Numbered from the stretch's first letter, positions 47,474 to 57,331 are shown. The stretch is DNA of 64,000 nt from Oceanobacillus sojae (GCF_007991515.1 NZ_BJYM01000017.1:1-64000); one strand, 5' to 3'. Notes: a model not told the origin generated them from the letters alone. Program-made: numbers and translations.

Positions 47474-48408
47474 AAAATTTAGATAAACTAATGAATGACC
47501 AGGGTATTATTTCCGCACTTGCTATTGATCAGCGTGGTGCACTAAGAAGAATGATGGGCGATGATATTTCCGGTGAGCAGATCTCTGCTTTCAAACAGCT
47601 TGTATCTGAAAAGCTTACTCCTTATGCTTCTTCTATCCTGCTTGATCCTGAATATGGACTAGCAGCAGCGAAGAAAAGAGATACAAACTGCGGATTAATC
47701 CTGGCCTATGAACAAACAGGCTATGATAAGCAGGAGCCTGGACGTTTTCCGGATTTAATTCCAAATTGCTCCGTGAAAAATCTGAAAGCAGAAGGCGCTG
47801 ATGCCATTAAATTGCTCATCTATATTGACGTAGATGAAAGCAAAGAAATTAATGAAGTCAAAGAAGCCTTTGTAGAGCGTGTCGGCAGTGAGTGTGTTGC
47901 AGAAGACATTCCATTGTTCTTAGAAATCCTTACCTATGACGATTCAATTGGCAATGAAAAAGGATTAGAATTTGCCAAAGTAAAACCAAAAAAAGTGATC
48001 GAAGCAATGAAACGCTACAGTGAACCAAGATTTAATGTGGATGTATTAAAGGTTGAGGTTCCTGTAAATATGAATTTTGTGGAAGGCTATGCAGAAGGTG
48101 AAACAGCTCAAACCCAAGCAGAAGCAAAAGCTGTTTTCAAAGAACAATCTGAGGCAACTGACCTGCCATTTATCTTTTTAAGTGCAGGAGTTACACCGGA
48201 ATTATTCCAAGAAACATTGCGTTTTGCCAAAGAAGCAGAATCTACCTTTAATGGTGTCCTCTGTGGCAGAGCAACCTGGAGCGGTGCAACATCCGAATTT
48301 AAAAATGTTGATGGAGAAGCTGCTGCTAAGTGGCTGCAAACAGAAGGCGTTAAAAATATTCAAGAATTGGATAAAGTAGTTCAAGAAACAGCAACATCTA
48401 TTTCTTAA
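47470..48408 (+). CDS. lacD: Tagatose 1,6-bisphosphate aldolase, class I (LacD family)
   Basis: 312 residues. LacD features: [45 protein letters not shown] and [15 protein letters not shown], with a Schiff-base Lys in the last region. The enzyme also accepts fructose 1,6-bisphosphate and related ketoses. Last gene of the operon. Together with the PTS and kinase it gives dihydroxyacetone phosphate and glyceraldehyde 3-phosphate. Tagatose or fructose is the likely starting sugar. Confidence 0.93.
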   Translation: MKNLDKLMNDQGIISALAIDQRGALRRMMGDDISGEQISAFKQLVSEKLTPYASSILLDPEYGLAAAKKRDTNCGLILAYEQTGYDKQEPGRFPDLIPNCSVKNLKAEGADAIKLLIYIDVDESKEINEVKEAFVERVGSECVAEDIPLFLEILTYDDSIGNEKGLEFAKVKPKKVIEAMKRYSEPRFNVDVLKVEVPVNMNFVEGYAEGETAQTQAEAKAVFKEQSEATDLPFIFLSAGVTPELFQETLRFAKEAESTFNGVLCGRATWSGATSEFKNVDGEAAAKWLQTEGVKNIQELDKVVQETATSIS

Positions 48409-48414
48409 TAAATA

Positions 48415-48450
48415 CAGAAAAAGCTCAGTGACCGTATTGGGCTTTTTCTG
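48415..48450 (+). terminator. Terminator of the ketose operon
   Basis: Arms CAGAAAAAGCTCA (48415-48427) and TGGGCTTTTTCTG (48438-48450) lie directly after lacD. Confidence 0.8.
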
Positions 48451-48538
48451 CATATCCTTTCTACTTCTTATTCATAGTATGTTATTATTCATTTTGTTAC
48501 ATGCTAATCATGGGACTATGTTATAAGGAGAGAAACCC

Positions 48539-49036
48539 ATGCCTAAAAAATACATAATTATCGGAAGCACCCTTGCTTTCATTATCATTATTTTGCTCGT
48601 TTCTATTTTCTACTTTAAAATCTCCTTCACCTCCCTGCCGACAAATCTGCCAATTGTTCTGGCTGATGAGCTTACCAGTGACGGAGAGCGGAGACATATT
48701 AATTCGATTACTATTATGAAGTCTGATTCCAGTCACATGAATAGTGATGAACCTGTACTTCCCGAAAGTGAGGAAGAAATTGTATTAAATCAATCAAATG
48801 ACATCACCAGAATGCTTATTGAAGATGTCCGAATTTACAACGGCGGAAGAATCACCAATGATAGTCAGGAATATACCGTCGAAATGAGCCTGTCTGATGA
48901 CACCCATCTATATCTCTATATCACTAACGAATATATCCGGATTGTTCCTCCTGACCAAAATGGAAAGTTATACAAAGTCCTGGATAAAGAAAATGCAGTT
49001 TATGTATACTTCCATTCTTTCTTTGAAGAAAAATAA
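48539..49036 (+). CDS. Membrane-anchored protein of unknown function
   Basis: 165 residues. One N-terminal membrane segment (about 5-27) and an outside domain of about 135 residues, rich in beta-like alternation (EYTVEMSLSDDTHLYLYI). No family recognised. ATG follows AAGGAG. Monocistronic. Confidence 0.72.
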   Translation: MPKKYIIIGSTLAFIIIILLVSIFYFKISFTSLPTNLPIVLADELTSDGERRHINSITIMKSDSSHMNSDEPVLPESEEEIVLNQSNDITRMLIEDVRIYNGGRITNDSQEYTVEMSLSDDTHLYLYITNEYIRIVPPDQNGKLYKVLDKENAVYVYFHSFFEEK

Positions 49037-49126
49037 AGCTCGTTTGCCAGCCTGTATCGTTCCAGAAACCATATAAACATGCTATCCTAGAGAGAGAGCA
49101 TTATTAGAGGCAGGAGGGGTTTCAGG

Positions 49127-49558
49127 TTGAAGAAAACGGTACAGGTTGTTGCAGCGGTTATAGAGAATGAGCGCCGTGAGATATTATGTGCACTACGATC
49201 CGGCCAGATGTCTCTTTCAAACATGTGGGAATTCCCTGGAGGAAAGGTAAAAGAAGGAGAAAACCTATTTACTGCATTAGAGCGTGAAGTATATGAAGAA
49301 ATGTCCTGCAGGATTCAAGCTCAGGAGGTTTTCCATGAGAATGTCCACGAATATCATACCTTTATTATTCAGCTTATTGTCATTAAAGCAGAATTAGTTC
49401 AAGGCGTCCCTCAAACAAATGAACATGCCAAGCTTATCTGGCTGCAGAGAGAAAATTTGCCTTCTTTACATTGGGCACCTGCTGATATGCCGGCTGTTGA
49501 GGCACTTATGAATGAACCTTTAAAAGAACAATCTGCCTCTTTTAGACGACAAAAATGA
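49127..49558 (+). CDS. Nudix hydrolase (MutT/8-oxo-dGTPase-like)
   Basis: 143 residues. The Nudix box GGKVKEGENLFTALEREV then YEEMSC has all acidic catalytic residues; the usual Gly near its end is Ser. The opening VQVVAAVIENERREILCALR resembles MutT pyrophosphatases that clean oxidised nucleotides or make CTP analogues harmless. TTG start after AGGAGGGG. Confidence 0.9.
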   Translation: MKKTVQVVAAVIENERREILCALRSGQMSLSNMWEFPGGKVKEGENLFTALEREVYEEMSCRIQAQEVFHENVHEYHTFIIQLIVIKAELVQGVPQTNEHAKLIWLQRENLPSLHWAPADMPAVEALMNEPLKEQSASFRRQK

Positions 49559-49592
49559 GAACTTCCGTTTTAGGAATCCAGAATGAAATGCC

Positions 49593-49638
49593 GGAAAACT
49601 TGCATAAGCGCTCTGATTGCTTGTGCAGGTTTCTTTTT
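49593..49638 (+). terminator. Terminator of the Nudix gene
   Basis: Arms GGAAAACTTGCATAAGC (49593-49609) and GCTTGTGCAGGTTTC (49619-49633) form an imperfect stem followed by TTTTT. Confidence 0.75.
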
Positions 49639-49651
49639 TCATAATCAATGC

Positions 49652-50542
49652 TTACTTGAGTATATATGAATTCCAAGACTCCTTCTTATTTAATTCCAAA
49701 AAATCAAATAAACGCATCACAACAGGATTAGTAGAATCAACTTCTATCTCTACTGTCTTCACATCATTATCTTTGAGCGACTGCAATTGTCTGAATAGCA
49801 GCTGCTTCAATAGATCGATATCCTGTTTTTTTTGATCTAAGCCAACCCAGCCGATTTCATAATGATTTTCTGTATCACCAGGATGAAGCATGATATATGC
49901 GGCGATTTCTTCCTCTATAAATAAAACAGAACTCCTACTTTCATCCGGACAATCATTTCTTAAAATTTCTTCCCATTCAGTAAGTGTAAAGCATCCAACA
50001 GGGTTATCTGCATGTGTCTGTTCATAATCTGTTTTTATTTTGGATAAGAACTGCTGCTTCTTTTTCAAATCGGACATCACTTCTTTTAGAGGAGTTATCT
50101 TTTCATCTATAGTCTGGCTATCTAAATGCTGCAGCATCCATGTCACTCCAACTGTTTCTTCAAACGTCCTCCGGAATAGATGAAATCCTTTTTCTTCAAC
50201 GATGGCAATGTTATCTTTTTCATTGGAGCAGCAGGAGTAGATCCACTTATCCTGGGTGGATCTACTCCCAAGCAGTGGAGTAAGAAGCTCATATATATAC
50301 ACATTTCTATCTTGCTCCTTCCCTGCAAAGAAGCGGATATATTTTGCTGATGGATGAAAAGAATTTAACCAGCTGAGTGCCAGTGCAATTGCATTTCCAT
50401 CTTTTTCAGCAATAAATAATTCATGATACTTCTCAGATTGAAGGATTGATTGTACTGCCTTCAGCTTATCTTTTAAAGAAGGATGTATATCTATATGGGG
50501 AAAGTTTTTTACTTTTTTTATTTCTGCCACGGTTATCACCAC
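49652..50542 (-). CDS. GNAT-acetyltransferase-like protein, probably two tandem domains
   Basis: 296 residues. The C-terminal half (SVLFIEEEIAAYIMLHPG, EIGWVGLDQ, LLKQLLFRQLQSLKDNDVKT, VEIEVDSTNPVVMRLFDFLE) reads like a GNAT domain. The N-terminal half (ELFIAEKDGNAIALALSWLN, YIRFFAGKEQDRNVYIYELL) looks like a second, diverged one. The acetyl-CoA loop is not a clean match in either half, so activity is uncertain. GTG or ATG starts lie close together at the 5' end. Confidence 0.65.
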   Translation of the reverse strand: MVITVAEIKKVKNFPHIDIHPSLKDKLKAVQSILQSEKYHELFIAEKDGNAIALALSWLNSFHPSAKYIRFFAGKEQDRNVYIYELLTPLLGSRSTQDKWIYSCCSNEKDNIAIVEEKGFHLFRRTFEETVGVTWMLQHLDSQTIDEKITPLKEVMSDLKKKQQFLSKIKTDYEQTHADNPVGCFTLTEWEEILRNDCPDESRSSVLFIEEEIAAYIMLHPGDTENHYEIGWVGLDQKKQDIDLLKQLLFRQLQSLKDNDVKTVEIEVDSTNPVVMRLFDFLELNKKESWNSYILK

Positions 50543-50673
50543 GTTTTCTATGTTATTTTCAGTATAGCATTGTATTTGGAAGCAGGAGATTTATAGACAG
50601 TTAACTTTGATAAAATCATGCCTGCGCTTTCATTGTTTTATACAATTTTCTTCTAATGTGGATAAATTGAAAT

Positions 50674-50719
50674 AAGACTTCTGCGTAAACATATCGTTGT
50701 TTGTTTATGCAGAAGTCTT
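50674..50719. terminator. Terminator of the UxuA-UxuB operon
   Basis: 18-base arms (AAGACTTCTGCGTAAACA at 50674-50691 and its near complement at 50702-50719). It lies past the 3' end of the operon and could also serve the neighbouring divergent region. Confidence 0.75.
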
Positions 50720-50789
50720 ATATTACTACTCTAGTGCCTTTGAAACAAATATTTTACCTTCATTCTTTTTATAAGTTCTGTACAATAAT

Positions 50790-51635
50790 CTAAACACCTG
50801 AATAAGCCATAAATCCACCATCTACAGGTACGGTAATCCCTGTTACAAAGCCAGACATATTGTCGTCTGCCAGCCAAAGCAATGTTCCTAATAAATCTTC
50901 CGGCTTTCCAAATCGGCCTTGTGGAGTATGATTGATAATTTTCTCTGCGCGCTCGGATAAAGAACCATCCTCATCAAGCAAAAGTCCCCGATTTTGTTCT
51001 GTTAAAAAGAACCCAGGCGCAATCGCATTAATACGAATACCAGCATCAGCAAAATGAACAGATAACCACTTGGTAAGATTATCAATGCCTGCTTTGGCAG
51101 CACTATAGGCTGGAACTTTCGTCATTGGGGCTGGAGCTGCCATGGATGAGATATTAATAATATTCCCACCGTATTCAGTCATTTTTTTCGCAAATACTTG
51201 TGTTGGTATGAGTGAACCAATTAAATTCAACCGAAAAACATGATCAAAGCCACTCAACTGCAAATCAAAAAAAGATTTTAAAGAAGTATTTTCGATATCC
51301 CCTGCTTCAAATATTTCTTTATCCGTAATGGCATCCGGATGATTTCCTCCAGCTCCATTAATCAGCAAATCACATTCTCCTAATTCCTGCTTCACAACCT
51401 CATACGCTTCCTTCACATTTTCTTCATTTAATACATCACAAGATACTGCAATCGCCATACCGCCCTGCTCTTTTATTTCATCTGCTACCTTCTGTCCTTT
51501 TTCCACATTTCGATTTAATATTGCTACTTTCATCCCTTGGCGGGCTAGCTCCTTTGCCATAACTTGACAAAGAACGCCGCTTCCGCCTGTAACAACCGCT
51601 GTTTTTCCAGCTAGATCTTCATGAGTTGGTAACAC
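50790..51635 (-). CDS. uxuB: SDR-family D-mannonate oxidoreductase (fructuronate reductase)
   Basis: 281 residues. Short-chain dehydrogenase with TAVVTGGSGVLCQVMAKELA, INGAGGNHPDA, catalytic Ser in NIINISSMAA and YSAAKAG. The insert after the NAG motif (ITDKEIFEAGDIENTSLKSF) is typical of bacillus-type mannonate oxidoreductases. It reduces D-fructuronate to D-mannonate. GTG start, coupled to uxuA by ribosome site AAAGGAG inside the uxuA end. Confidence 0.9.
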   Translation of the reverse strand: MLPTHEDLAGKTAVVTGGSGVLCQVMAKELARQGMKVAILNRNVEKGQKVADEIKEQGGMAIAVSCDVLNEENVKEAYEVVKQELGECDLLINGAGGNHPDAITDKEIFEAGDIENTSLKSFFDLQLSGFDHVFRLNLIGSLIPTQVFAKKMTEYGGNIINISSMAAPAPMTKVPAYSAAKAGIDNLTKWLSVHFADAGIRINAIAPGFFLTEQNRGLLLDEDGSLSERAEKIINHTPQGRFGKPEDLLGTLLWLADDNMSGFVTGITVPVDGGFMAYSGV

Positions 51636-51638
51636 TGT

Positions 51639-52712
51639 TTATGCACGCTCCTTTCTCTTCACTAATTCATAAGCATCCCAAAGACCCCAGAGATGCATGA
51701 TGCCTAAAGCACGGTCATATAAACCATAACCCGGCCGGCATTGTTCATTCCATAAATGTCTACCATGATCTGGACGGGCATATCCTTTAAAACCTGTCTC
51801 ATGATAAGCTTTGACAATATCATCAATTGGTACTGATCCATCCTTTGTTCGGTGAGATGTTTCGATAAAATCACCATTTTCATAGATTCGTACATTGCGA
51901 ATATGAGCAAAAGCAATACGATTATGAAACCTGCGGATGATAGCCGGAATATCATTATTCGGATTAGCTCCCAATGATCCGCTGCACAAGGTCAAGCAAT
52001 GTGAGGGGCTGTCTGAAATAGACAGATACCTTTCAATGGCCTGCTCACTCGTAATAATTCGGGGAAGATTAAACACTGGCCAAGGCGGATCATCTGGATG
52101 TATAGCCAGTTTAATATCCTCCTCTTCAGCAACAGGAAGAACTTCCTTCAAGAAATACTCTAAGTTCTTCCATAATTGATCCTCGTCTACTTCTTCATAC
52201 GACTTAAAAGATTCTTTAATTGTTTTCAGGCGTTCTGGTTCCCATCCAGGCATTGTATAGCCCGAATTGGTTATTTGCTCAATCAAATCATTGGGATTCA
52301 TATCATTCACTTTTGATGTTTCATAAAATAATGCGGTGGAGCCATCCTCTAATTTTTTATATAAGTCTGTTCGTGTCCAATCAAATACGGGCATAAAATT
52401 AAAACAAACTACCTTCGCGCCTATTTTGGCAACATTCCTTAGACTCGTTTTATAATTTTCTATATATTCATTTCTTGTTTCCTTGCCTAATTTTATGTCT
52501 TCATGTACGTTAATACTTTCTACTACATCTAAATGAAAACCATATGCATCGGCTTGTTTTTTCACTTCCAATACTTCCTCTTCCGGCCAAACTTCACCTG
52601 CTGCACGATGGTGTAATGCCCATACCAATCCTTCTACACCAGGAATCTGCTTTATTTGTTCCAGTGAAACAGAATCGTTATTTTCACCATACCACCTAAA
52701 TGTCATTCTCAT
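51639..52712 (-). CDS. uxuA: Mannonate dehydratase
   Basis: 357 residues of the UxuA TIM-barrel family. MTFRWYGENNDSVSLEQIKQ at the start, LKLAIHPDDPPWPVFNLPRI and SHCLTLCSGSLGANPNNDIP in the middle, YARPDHGRHLW near the end. It turns D-mannonate into 2-keto-3-deoxygluconate. No KDG kinase or aldolase lies in the window, so these must be elsewhere. Confidence 0.95.
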   Translation of the reverse strand: MRMTFRWYGENNDSVSLEQIKQIPGVEGLVWALHHRAAGEVWPEEEVLEVKKQADAYGFHLDVVESINVHEDIKLGKETRNEYIENYKTSLRNVAKIGAKVVCFNFMPVFDWTRTDLYKKLEDGSTALFYETSKVNDMNPNDLIEQITNSGYTMPGWEPERLKTIKESFKSYEEVDEDQLWKNLEYFLKEVLPVAEEEDIKLAIHPDDPPWPVFNLPRIITSEQAIERYLSISDSPSHCLTLCSGSLGANPNNDIPAIIRRFHNRIAFAHIRNVRIYENGDFIETSHRTKDGSVPIDDIVKAYHETGFKGYARPDHGRHLWNEQCRPGYGLYDRALGIMHLWGLWDAYELVKRKERA

Positions 52713-52731
52713 ATCCTACCCACTCCTGCTG

Positions 52732-53748
52732 CTAAAATGTCAACACAATTTTTCTTACTTCCTCAGGTTTGTTTTCCAATAGATCGAATGCATCCTTAAC
52801 TTGTTCCATCGGAAAACGATGCGAGATAATCTGACTTGGATCCAGTTTCCCTTTTTCCACTTTTTCAATAACGCCTTTAAATTGATGCGTCTGCAGTCTC
52901 GAACCTACAACTTTCAATTCCTTTTTTGTTAATAGCAGCGAAGGTATCGCAGAAGGTTGTTCGTTGAAACCTAATGTAACCACTGTCCCTGCAATAGATG
53001 CCAATTCAACTGCCTGCTGAAATGTTTGTGGAAGACCTACTGCATCAATCACCACATTTGCAAGTTCTCCGTCTGTTAATCTCTCTATTTCTTTTGCTAC
53101 ATCTGTTTCTTTCGGTTGAATGGTAACATCTGCACCAATTGAAGCAGCGTAATCTAATCTTGTTTGATTGAAATCAGAGATAATCACTTTCGCCCCATGT
53201 TCTTTAGCCAGCAAGAGGCAAGCAATTCCAGTTGGTCCGGCCCCGATAATAAATACCGTATCACCTTCCCTGACTTCTCCTCTATAGGTTGCTTGGGCAC
53301 CGATCGTTAGCGGTTCAATTAAAGACGTTGCTTCTTCGGAAACACAATCCGAGACCTTATGCCAATTCTTTTCTTCAGCCTTAAGCCATTCACTCATACC
53401 ACCGTCCCGATGGACACCGAAAACCTCTAATGATTTACAGACATTCGGCTGTCCTTTTCGGCAAGCATAGCATTCTCCACAGTAAAGGATTGGCTCTAGA
53501 GCCACTAAATCTCCTACCCTTACAGAAGATACTTCTTCACCAACCTCCTCCACAATTCCTGAAACTTCGTGGCCAATAATCCGAGGATAGACAGTAAAAG
53601 GGTTGCTGCCATGATAAATATGGACGTCTGAACCACATATACCGACATTTTTCACCTTAACAATAACATCCTGTAAACCTTCCAACTTCGGTTTTTCTAT
53701 TTCTACAATTTCCAATTCACCAGGGTTTTCCACCTGTATAGCTTTCAT
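52732..53748 (-). CDS. Zinc-dependent dehydrogenase, gulonate/galactonate 5-dehydrogenase-like (RspB/YjmD type)
   Basis: 338 residues. Catalytic zinc site GICGSDVHIYHG and IIGHEVSG; structural zinc Cys in CGECYACRKGQPNVC; Rossmann GAGPTGIACL. Relatives oxidise L-gulonate or L-galactonate to fructuronate or tagaturonate. With uxuB and uxuA next in the operon, L-gulonate to fructuronate to mannonate to KDG is the best model. ATG at 53748 follows AAAGGATG; the frame extends upstream into the DctM gene. Confidence 0.9.
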   Translation of the reverse strand: MKAIQVENPGELEIVEIEKPKLEGLQDVIVKVKNVGICGSDVHIYHGSNPFTVYPRIIGHEVSGIVEEVGEEVSSVRVGDLVALEPILYCGECYACRKGQPNVCKSLEVFGVHRDGGMSEWLKAEEKNWHKVSDCVSEEATSLIEPLTIGAQATYRGEVREGDTVFIIGAGPTGIACLLLAKEHGAKVIISDFNQTRLDYAASIGADVTIQPKETDVAKEIERLTDGELANVVIDAVGLPQTFQQAVELASIAGTVVTLGFNEQPSAIPSLLLTKKELKVVGSRLQTHQFKGVIEKVEKGKLDPSQIISHRFPMEQVKDAFDLLENKPEEVRKIVLTF

Positions 53749-53764
53749 AATGTATACACATCCT

Positions 53765-55039
53765 TTATTCAAATAAACTTGGTAAGAACAACGATAATGA
53801 AGGAACATAAGCTACAATAATTAATACCACCATTGCCACTGCCAAAAATGGGAGCAACTCTTTTACGGTTCTGGTGATCGGCACTTTAGCGAATGTCGAT
53901 GCTACAAATAGACAGACTCCTACTGGAGGAGTAGATAATCCAATCATTAGAGATAATACCATTACCACTCCAAAGTGAATTGGATCCATTCCCACACTTT
54001 GTGCAACAGGCAGTAAAACTGGGAATAGAATAACCAATGCTGCAATTGTCTCCATAAACATTCCTACAAGTAAAAGTAATATAATTATTAATAAAATAAC
54101 AATTATTGGATTTTCTGAAATAGATAAAATTCCGTCCGCAATAAGAAGTGGAACACCTTCACTAACTAAAATCCACCCGAATGTATTTGCAAAACCCACA
54201 AGTAAAAGGATAGAAGCAGTAGATCGTAAAGTAGTCAATAAAATACCAGGTATTTCTTTTAACTTCAGTTCTTTATAGACAAATTTGCCAACAATAAAAG
54301 CATACACAACACAAACTACTGCCGCTTCAGTTGGAGTAAAATAGCCGCCAAGAATTCCCCACAAGATAATAACAACCATTAACAGTGCCCAAAATGCACC
54401 AAAAAATGTCTTTCCAATTACAGAAAATGACTGTTTTTCTCCCTTAGGATACTGACGCTTTACAGAAATGGCATATGTAACAATTAAAAAGCCAATAGCT
54501 AGCAGGACACCGGGAATTGCTCCAGCTAAAAATAAGTCCCCAATAGAAATACTCGCCAATGTTCCGATGATAATCATTGGAAGTGAAGGTGGAAGCATTG
54601 GTCCAACTGTAGAAGATATGGATGTAACCGCAGCAGAAAACCCGGCGCCATATCCTTGTTTTTTCATTGCTGGAATCATGACAGATCCTATACTCGCTGT
54701 ATCCGATAAGGCTGTTCCAGAAATTCCTGCAAAGCCTAAGGAGGAAGCCACGTTTGTTAAGCCTAGTCCACCTCTAATATGACCAACAACAGCATTTGCA
54801 AAATCAATAATACGATTAGTAATTCCTCCGGCGTTCATCAAATTACCGGCAAGAATAAAAGCAGGGATTGCCAGCATAACAAATGAATCTAGTCCGGCAA
54901 ACATGGTTTGCGGAATGACTGTCAACGGCACTCCGGCTACAAGCAAATAAACCAAGGATGATATACTTAAACTAAAGGCTATTGGCACGCCGAAAGCGAT
55001 TAATAACAGGAATAGTCCAAAAAGCAATAAAGCCATCAT
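53765..55039 (-). CDS. dctM: TRAP transporter large membrane subunit DctM
   Basis: 424 residues with 12 hydrophobic segments. Features: FILAGNLMNAGGITNRIIDF, SGTALSDTASIGSVMIPAM, MLPPSLPMIIIGTLASISIG. Overlaps DctQ by 4 bases. It imports the sugar acid used by the dehydrogenase and UxuAB. Confidence 0.95.
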   Translation of the reverse strand: MMALLLFGLFLLLIAFGVPIAFSLSISSLVYLLVAGVPLTVIPQTMFAGLDSFVMLAIPAFILAGNLMNAGGITNRIIDFANAVVGHIRGGLGLTNVASSLGFAGISGTALSDTASIGSVMIPAMKKQGYGAGFSAAVTSISSTVGPMLPPSLPMIIIGTLASISIGDLFLAGAIPGVLLAIGFLIVTYAISVKRQYPKGEKQSFSVIGKTFFGAFWALLMVVIILWGILGGYFTPTEAAVVCVVYAFIVGKFVYKELKLKEIPGILLTTLRSTASILLLVGFANTFGWILVSEGVPLLIADGILSISENPIIVILLIIILLLLVGMFMETIAALVILFPVLLPVAQSVGMDPIHFGVVMVLSLMIGLSTPPVGVCLFVASTFAKVPITRTVKELLPFLAVAMVVLIIVAYVPSLSLFLPSLFE

Positions 55040-55521
55040 ATTTGCTCACCCTCCTCGTCCTGATTCTTTCCAGTAAATTGATCAATAATGTAAACAACAG
55101 AATATATCATTAATAAAATCGCCAGTAAGGGAACCGCTGCATACGTGTAAGACATTGAAAATCCTAACGTGGGAGCATAAAAATCAGAACCTAGACTGAC
55201 AAGCTGTATTCCATAGATAAATAATACGATAGAAAACAATAAAATCATTGTAGAAATAACACTTTCATATATTTTTCGGACACGGTCAGACAATCGTTCA
55301 ATCAATAAATCTACCCGGATAAACTCTTGTTTTCTCAATGCCAGCGGAGCTGCTGTAACAATAGAATACACAAATAAATAGCGGGAAAGCTCTTCTGTCC
55401 ACATAAAGTCATATGGGAAATAGCGACTTAAAATCTGAATAATAACTACTAGCAACAGAGCAGTAAATAACAGCATTGTCACTATTCCAAGAGTCTTATC
55501 AACTTTTTTCATTATATTCAT
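55036..55521 (-). CDS. dctQ: TRAP transporter small membrane subunit DctQ
   Basis: 161 residues with four membrane segments. DctQ marks: FMWTEELSRYLFVYSIVTAA and LRKQEFIRVDLLIERL. Overlaps both neighbours by 4 bases, so the three TRAP genes are translationally coupled. Confidence 0.93.
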   Translation of the reverse strand: MNIMKKVDKTLGIVTMLLFTALLLVVIIQILSRYFPYDFMWTEELSRYLFVYSIVTAAPLALRKQEFIRVDLLIERLSDRVRKIYESVISTMILLFSIVLFIYGIQLVSLGSDFYAPTLGFSMSYTYAAVPLLAILLMIYSVVYIIDQFTGKNQDEEGEQI

Positions 55522-56534
55522 TCTTCATCACCGCTTTCTTCCGCTGCATCTAAAATCTCAAGATACAATTCTAACTGCTCCTCATCAAAATACTCTTCTA
55601 ACGCAGGCAGCATTGCTTCACGAAAAGCGTCTTGATCCACGTCTTCATTAATTTCCATTCCATTATCCAGCAATCTTTGGAGAACCGCTTCTGTTTCTTC
55701 TTCCAATAGACCTTGTGCATATTGCTCTGCTTCTGTTGCAGCTTCTTTTACCGCCTCCTGCTGTTCTTCAGGCAGCGCTTCCAATTGTTCTGTACCTACC
55801 ACTACATAAATCCAGGAACGTACATGTTCTGTTAAATTCAAATAGTTTTGTACTTCATAGAACCCATTACTTTCAATAAGATCATTCGGATTCTCCTGAC
55901 CATCAATGACACCTTGCTGTAAGCCGGTAAATACTTCATTTAAACTGATTACTTGAGGTTGAGCTCCTGCTGATGACCAGGAATCTAAAAATAATGGCAC
56001 ATTGGGCACACGCATACTAAATCCTCTTAAATCCTCAGGTGTTGAAATTGGATAATTAGATGTTAAATTTCTCGGAGCGCGCTCCATATAAAATAACGGT
56101 GTTAATCCAACATCTCTCTCAATATCCTGTTCGATTCTCTCTCCAATCTCTCCCTCAATCACATTACGCATATGCTCCTCACTTTCAAACGCATATGGAA
56201 CCGCTAACATTACAGCATTAGGAGTCCATACTTCTAATGTCTCACCTGTAATTGTTAGATCCGTTGCTCCAAAACGAATGGAGTTAATATTATCTACCTC
56301 ACTGCCCAACTGACTGTTGGGAAAAATCTCAATTACTACTTTTCCATTTGTTTTTTCTTCTACCCGATTAGCAAATTCAACAGCTGTACGATGCCAGAGA
56401 TGACTTGCATCAGAGATATGTGTCATCTTCCAATGTGTAACATCATCTTCCTTTGCGGAACTCTCCTTTGCTGAAGAGCACCCGCTTAGAATAAGGAGAG
56501 TCAGCAAGCTGAATACAAACATTCTCTTTAACAT
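55518..56534 (-). CDS. dctP: TRAP substrate-binding lipoprotein DctP
   Basis: 338 residues. Signal peptide with lipobox (LLILSGC) anchors it outside. DctP features: WKMTHISDASHLWHRTAVEF, FGATDLTITG, RGFSMRVPNVPLFLDSW (ligand-site Arg in RVPN) and QQGVIDGQENPNDL. The very acidic C-terminal tail fits a salt-tolerant host. It follows the GntR gene by 28 bases. Confidence 0.93.
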   Translation of the reverse strand: MLKRMFVFSLLTLLILSGCSSAKESSAKEDDVTHWKMTHISDASHLWHRTAVEFANRVEEKTNGKVVIEIFPNSQLGSEVDNINSIRFGATDLTITGETLEVWTPNAVMLAVPYAFESEEHMRNVIEGEIGERIEQDIERDVGLTPLFYMERAPRNLTSNYPISTPEDLRGFSMRVPNVPLFLDSWSSAGAQPQVISLNEVFTGLQQGVIDGQENPNDLIESNGFYEVQNYLNLTEHVRSWIYVVVGTEQLEALPEEQQEAVKEAATEAEQYAQGLLEEETEAVLQRLLDNGMEINEDVDQDAFREAMLPALEEYFDEEQLELYLEILDAAEESGDEE

Positions 56535-56562
56535 GATGTTTAACCCCTTTATAACATTTTAT

Positions 56563-57237
56563 TTAATTAAAATAGTCAGGATACCTATCCTTTAGTGCCT
56601 TTTGATCATATATAAGCAATGCCAGGTGCGCCCGAATCAAATCCTCCGCTTTTTTTTGATTCTTTTCCTTTATAGCCTCAACCATTGCCTCATGCTGTTC
56701 AACTAACTTCTTCCAGTTCAATTTTAACTCGATACTCAATTTACGAAGCCGCATAGAATGCGTGTCCATTTTTTGAATTGTTTTCCATACACGTCGCTTG
56801 TCTGCTCCCTCTGCAAGCAGCCTATGAAATTCTTTATCTAATATATATAAGGTATTTTCATCATCATCATCTCTTGCTTTTTTCTGTTCTATTACATTCA
56901 TTTCTAATTTATTCAGACATTCATCAGAAAACTGTTCACATGCTAAACGAATAATTCCTGCTTCCGCCTGCTCTCGTAAAAAACGCGCTTCTTCCACATG
57001 ATCTAAATCAATTAATGCCACAAATGATCCTCTTTGCGGAAGCACCGTTAAAAGTTCATCTTCTTTTAATCTTAGAAAAGCTTCTCTGACAGGGGTCCGG
57101 CTAACCTCCAGCTCTTCAGAAATTTCTTTCTCAGAAATAGCCGCACCAGGAGGCAACTCCAAATCCATAATAGATTCTCTCAATGAATCATAAACAAAAT
57201 CTCTCGTTGAATGTTTAAATTTAGTTCGATTTAACAT
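56563..57237 (-). CDS. GntR-family regulator with FCD domain
   Basis: 224 residues. Winged helix: DFVYDSLRESIMDLELPPGA and SEELEVSRTPVREAFLRL; FCD domain with FHRLLAEG and LVEQHEAMVEAI. First gene of the TRAP-uxu operon and divergent from the Ldh2-type gene. It probably controls both through the inverted repeat at 57277-57288; the inducer may be a sugar acid. Confidence 0.92.
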   Translation of the reverse strand: MLNRTKFKHSTRDFVYDSLRESIMDLELPPGAAISEKEISEELEVSRTPVREAFLRLKEDELLTVLPQRGSFVALIDLDHVEEARFLREQAEAGIIRLACEQFSDECLNKLEMNVIEQKKARDDDDENTLYILDKEFHRLLAEGADKRRVWKTIQKMDTHSMRLRKLSIELKLNWKKLVEQHEAMVEAIKEKNQKKAEDLIRAHLALLIYDQKALKDRYPDYFN

Positions 57238-57276
57238 CTTCTTATCTCCTTTCTGAAATTTATTCTACCACACTAC

Positions 57277-57288
57277 CATACAAGTATG
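57277..57288. promoter_or_regulatory. Inverted repeat between divergent genes, candidate GntR operator
   Basis: CATACAAGTATG has perfect 5-base arms around AA. GntR/FCD operators are often short palindromes of this kind, and it lies midway between the two divergent genes. Confidence 0.5.
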
Positions 57289-57298
57289 CTAGTATAAA

Positions 57299-57312
57299 TT
57301 TAAACGTTTTCA
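57299..57312. promoter_or_regulatory. cre-like site just before the Ldh2-type gene
   Basis: TTTAAACGTTTTCA matches 13 of 14 defined cre positions. It lies 20 bases before the start, where bound CcpA could act as a roadblock. Confidence 0.5.
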
Positions 57313-57331
57313 AGGGAAAGGAGAAATTTCT

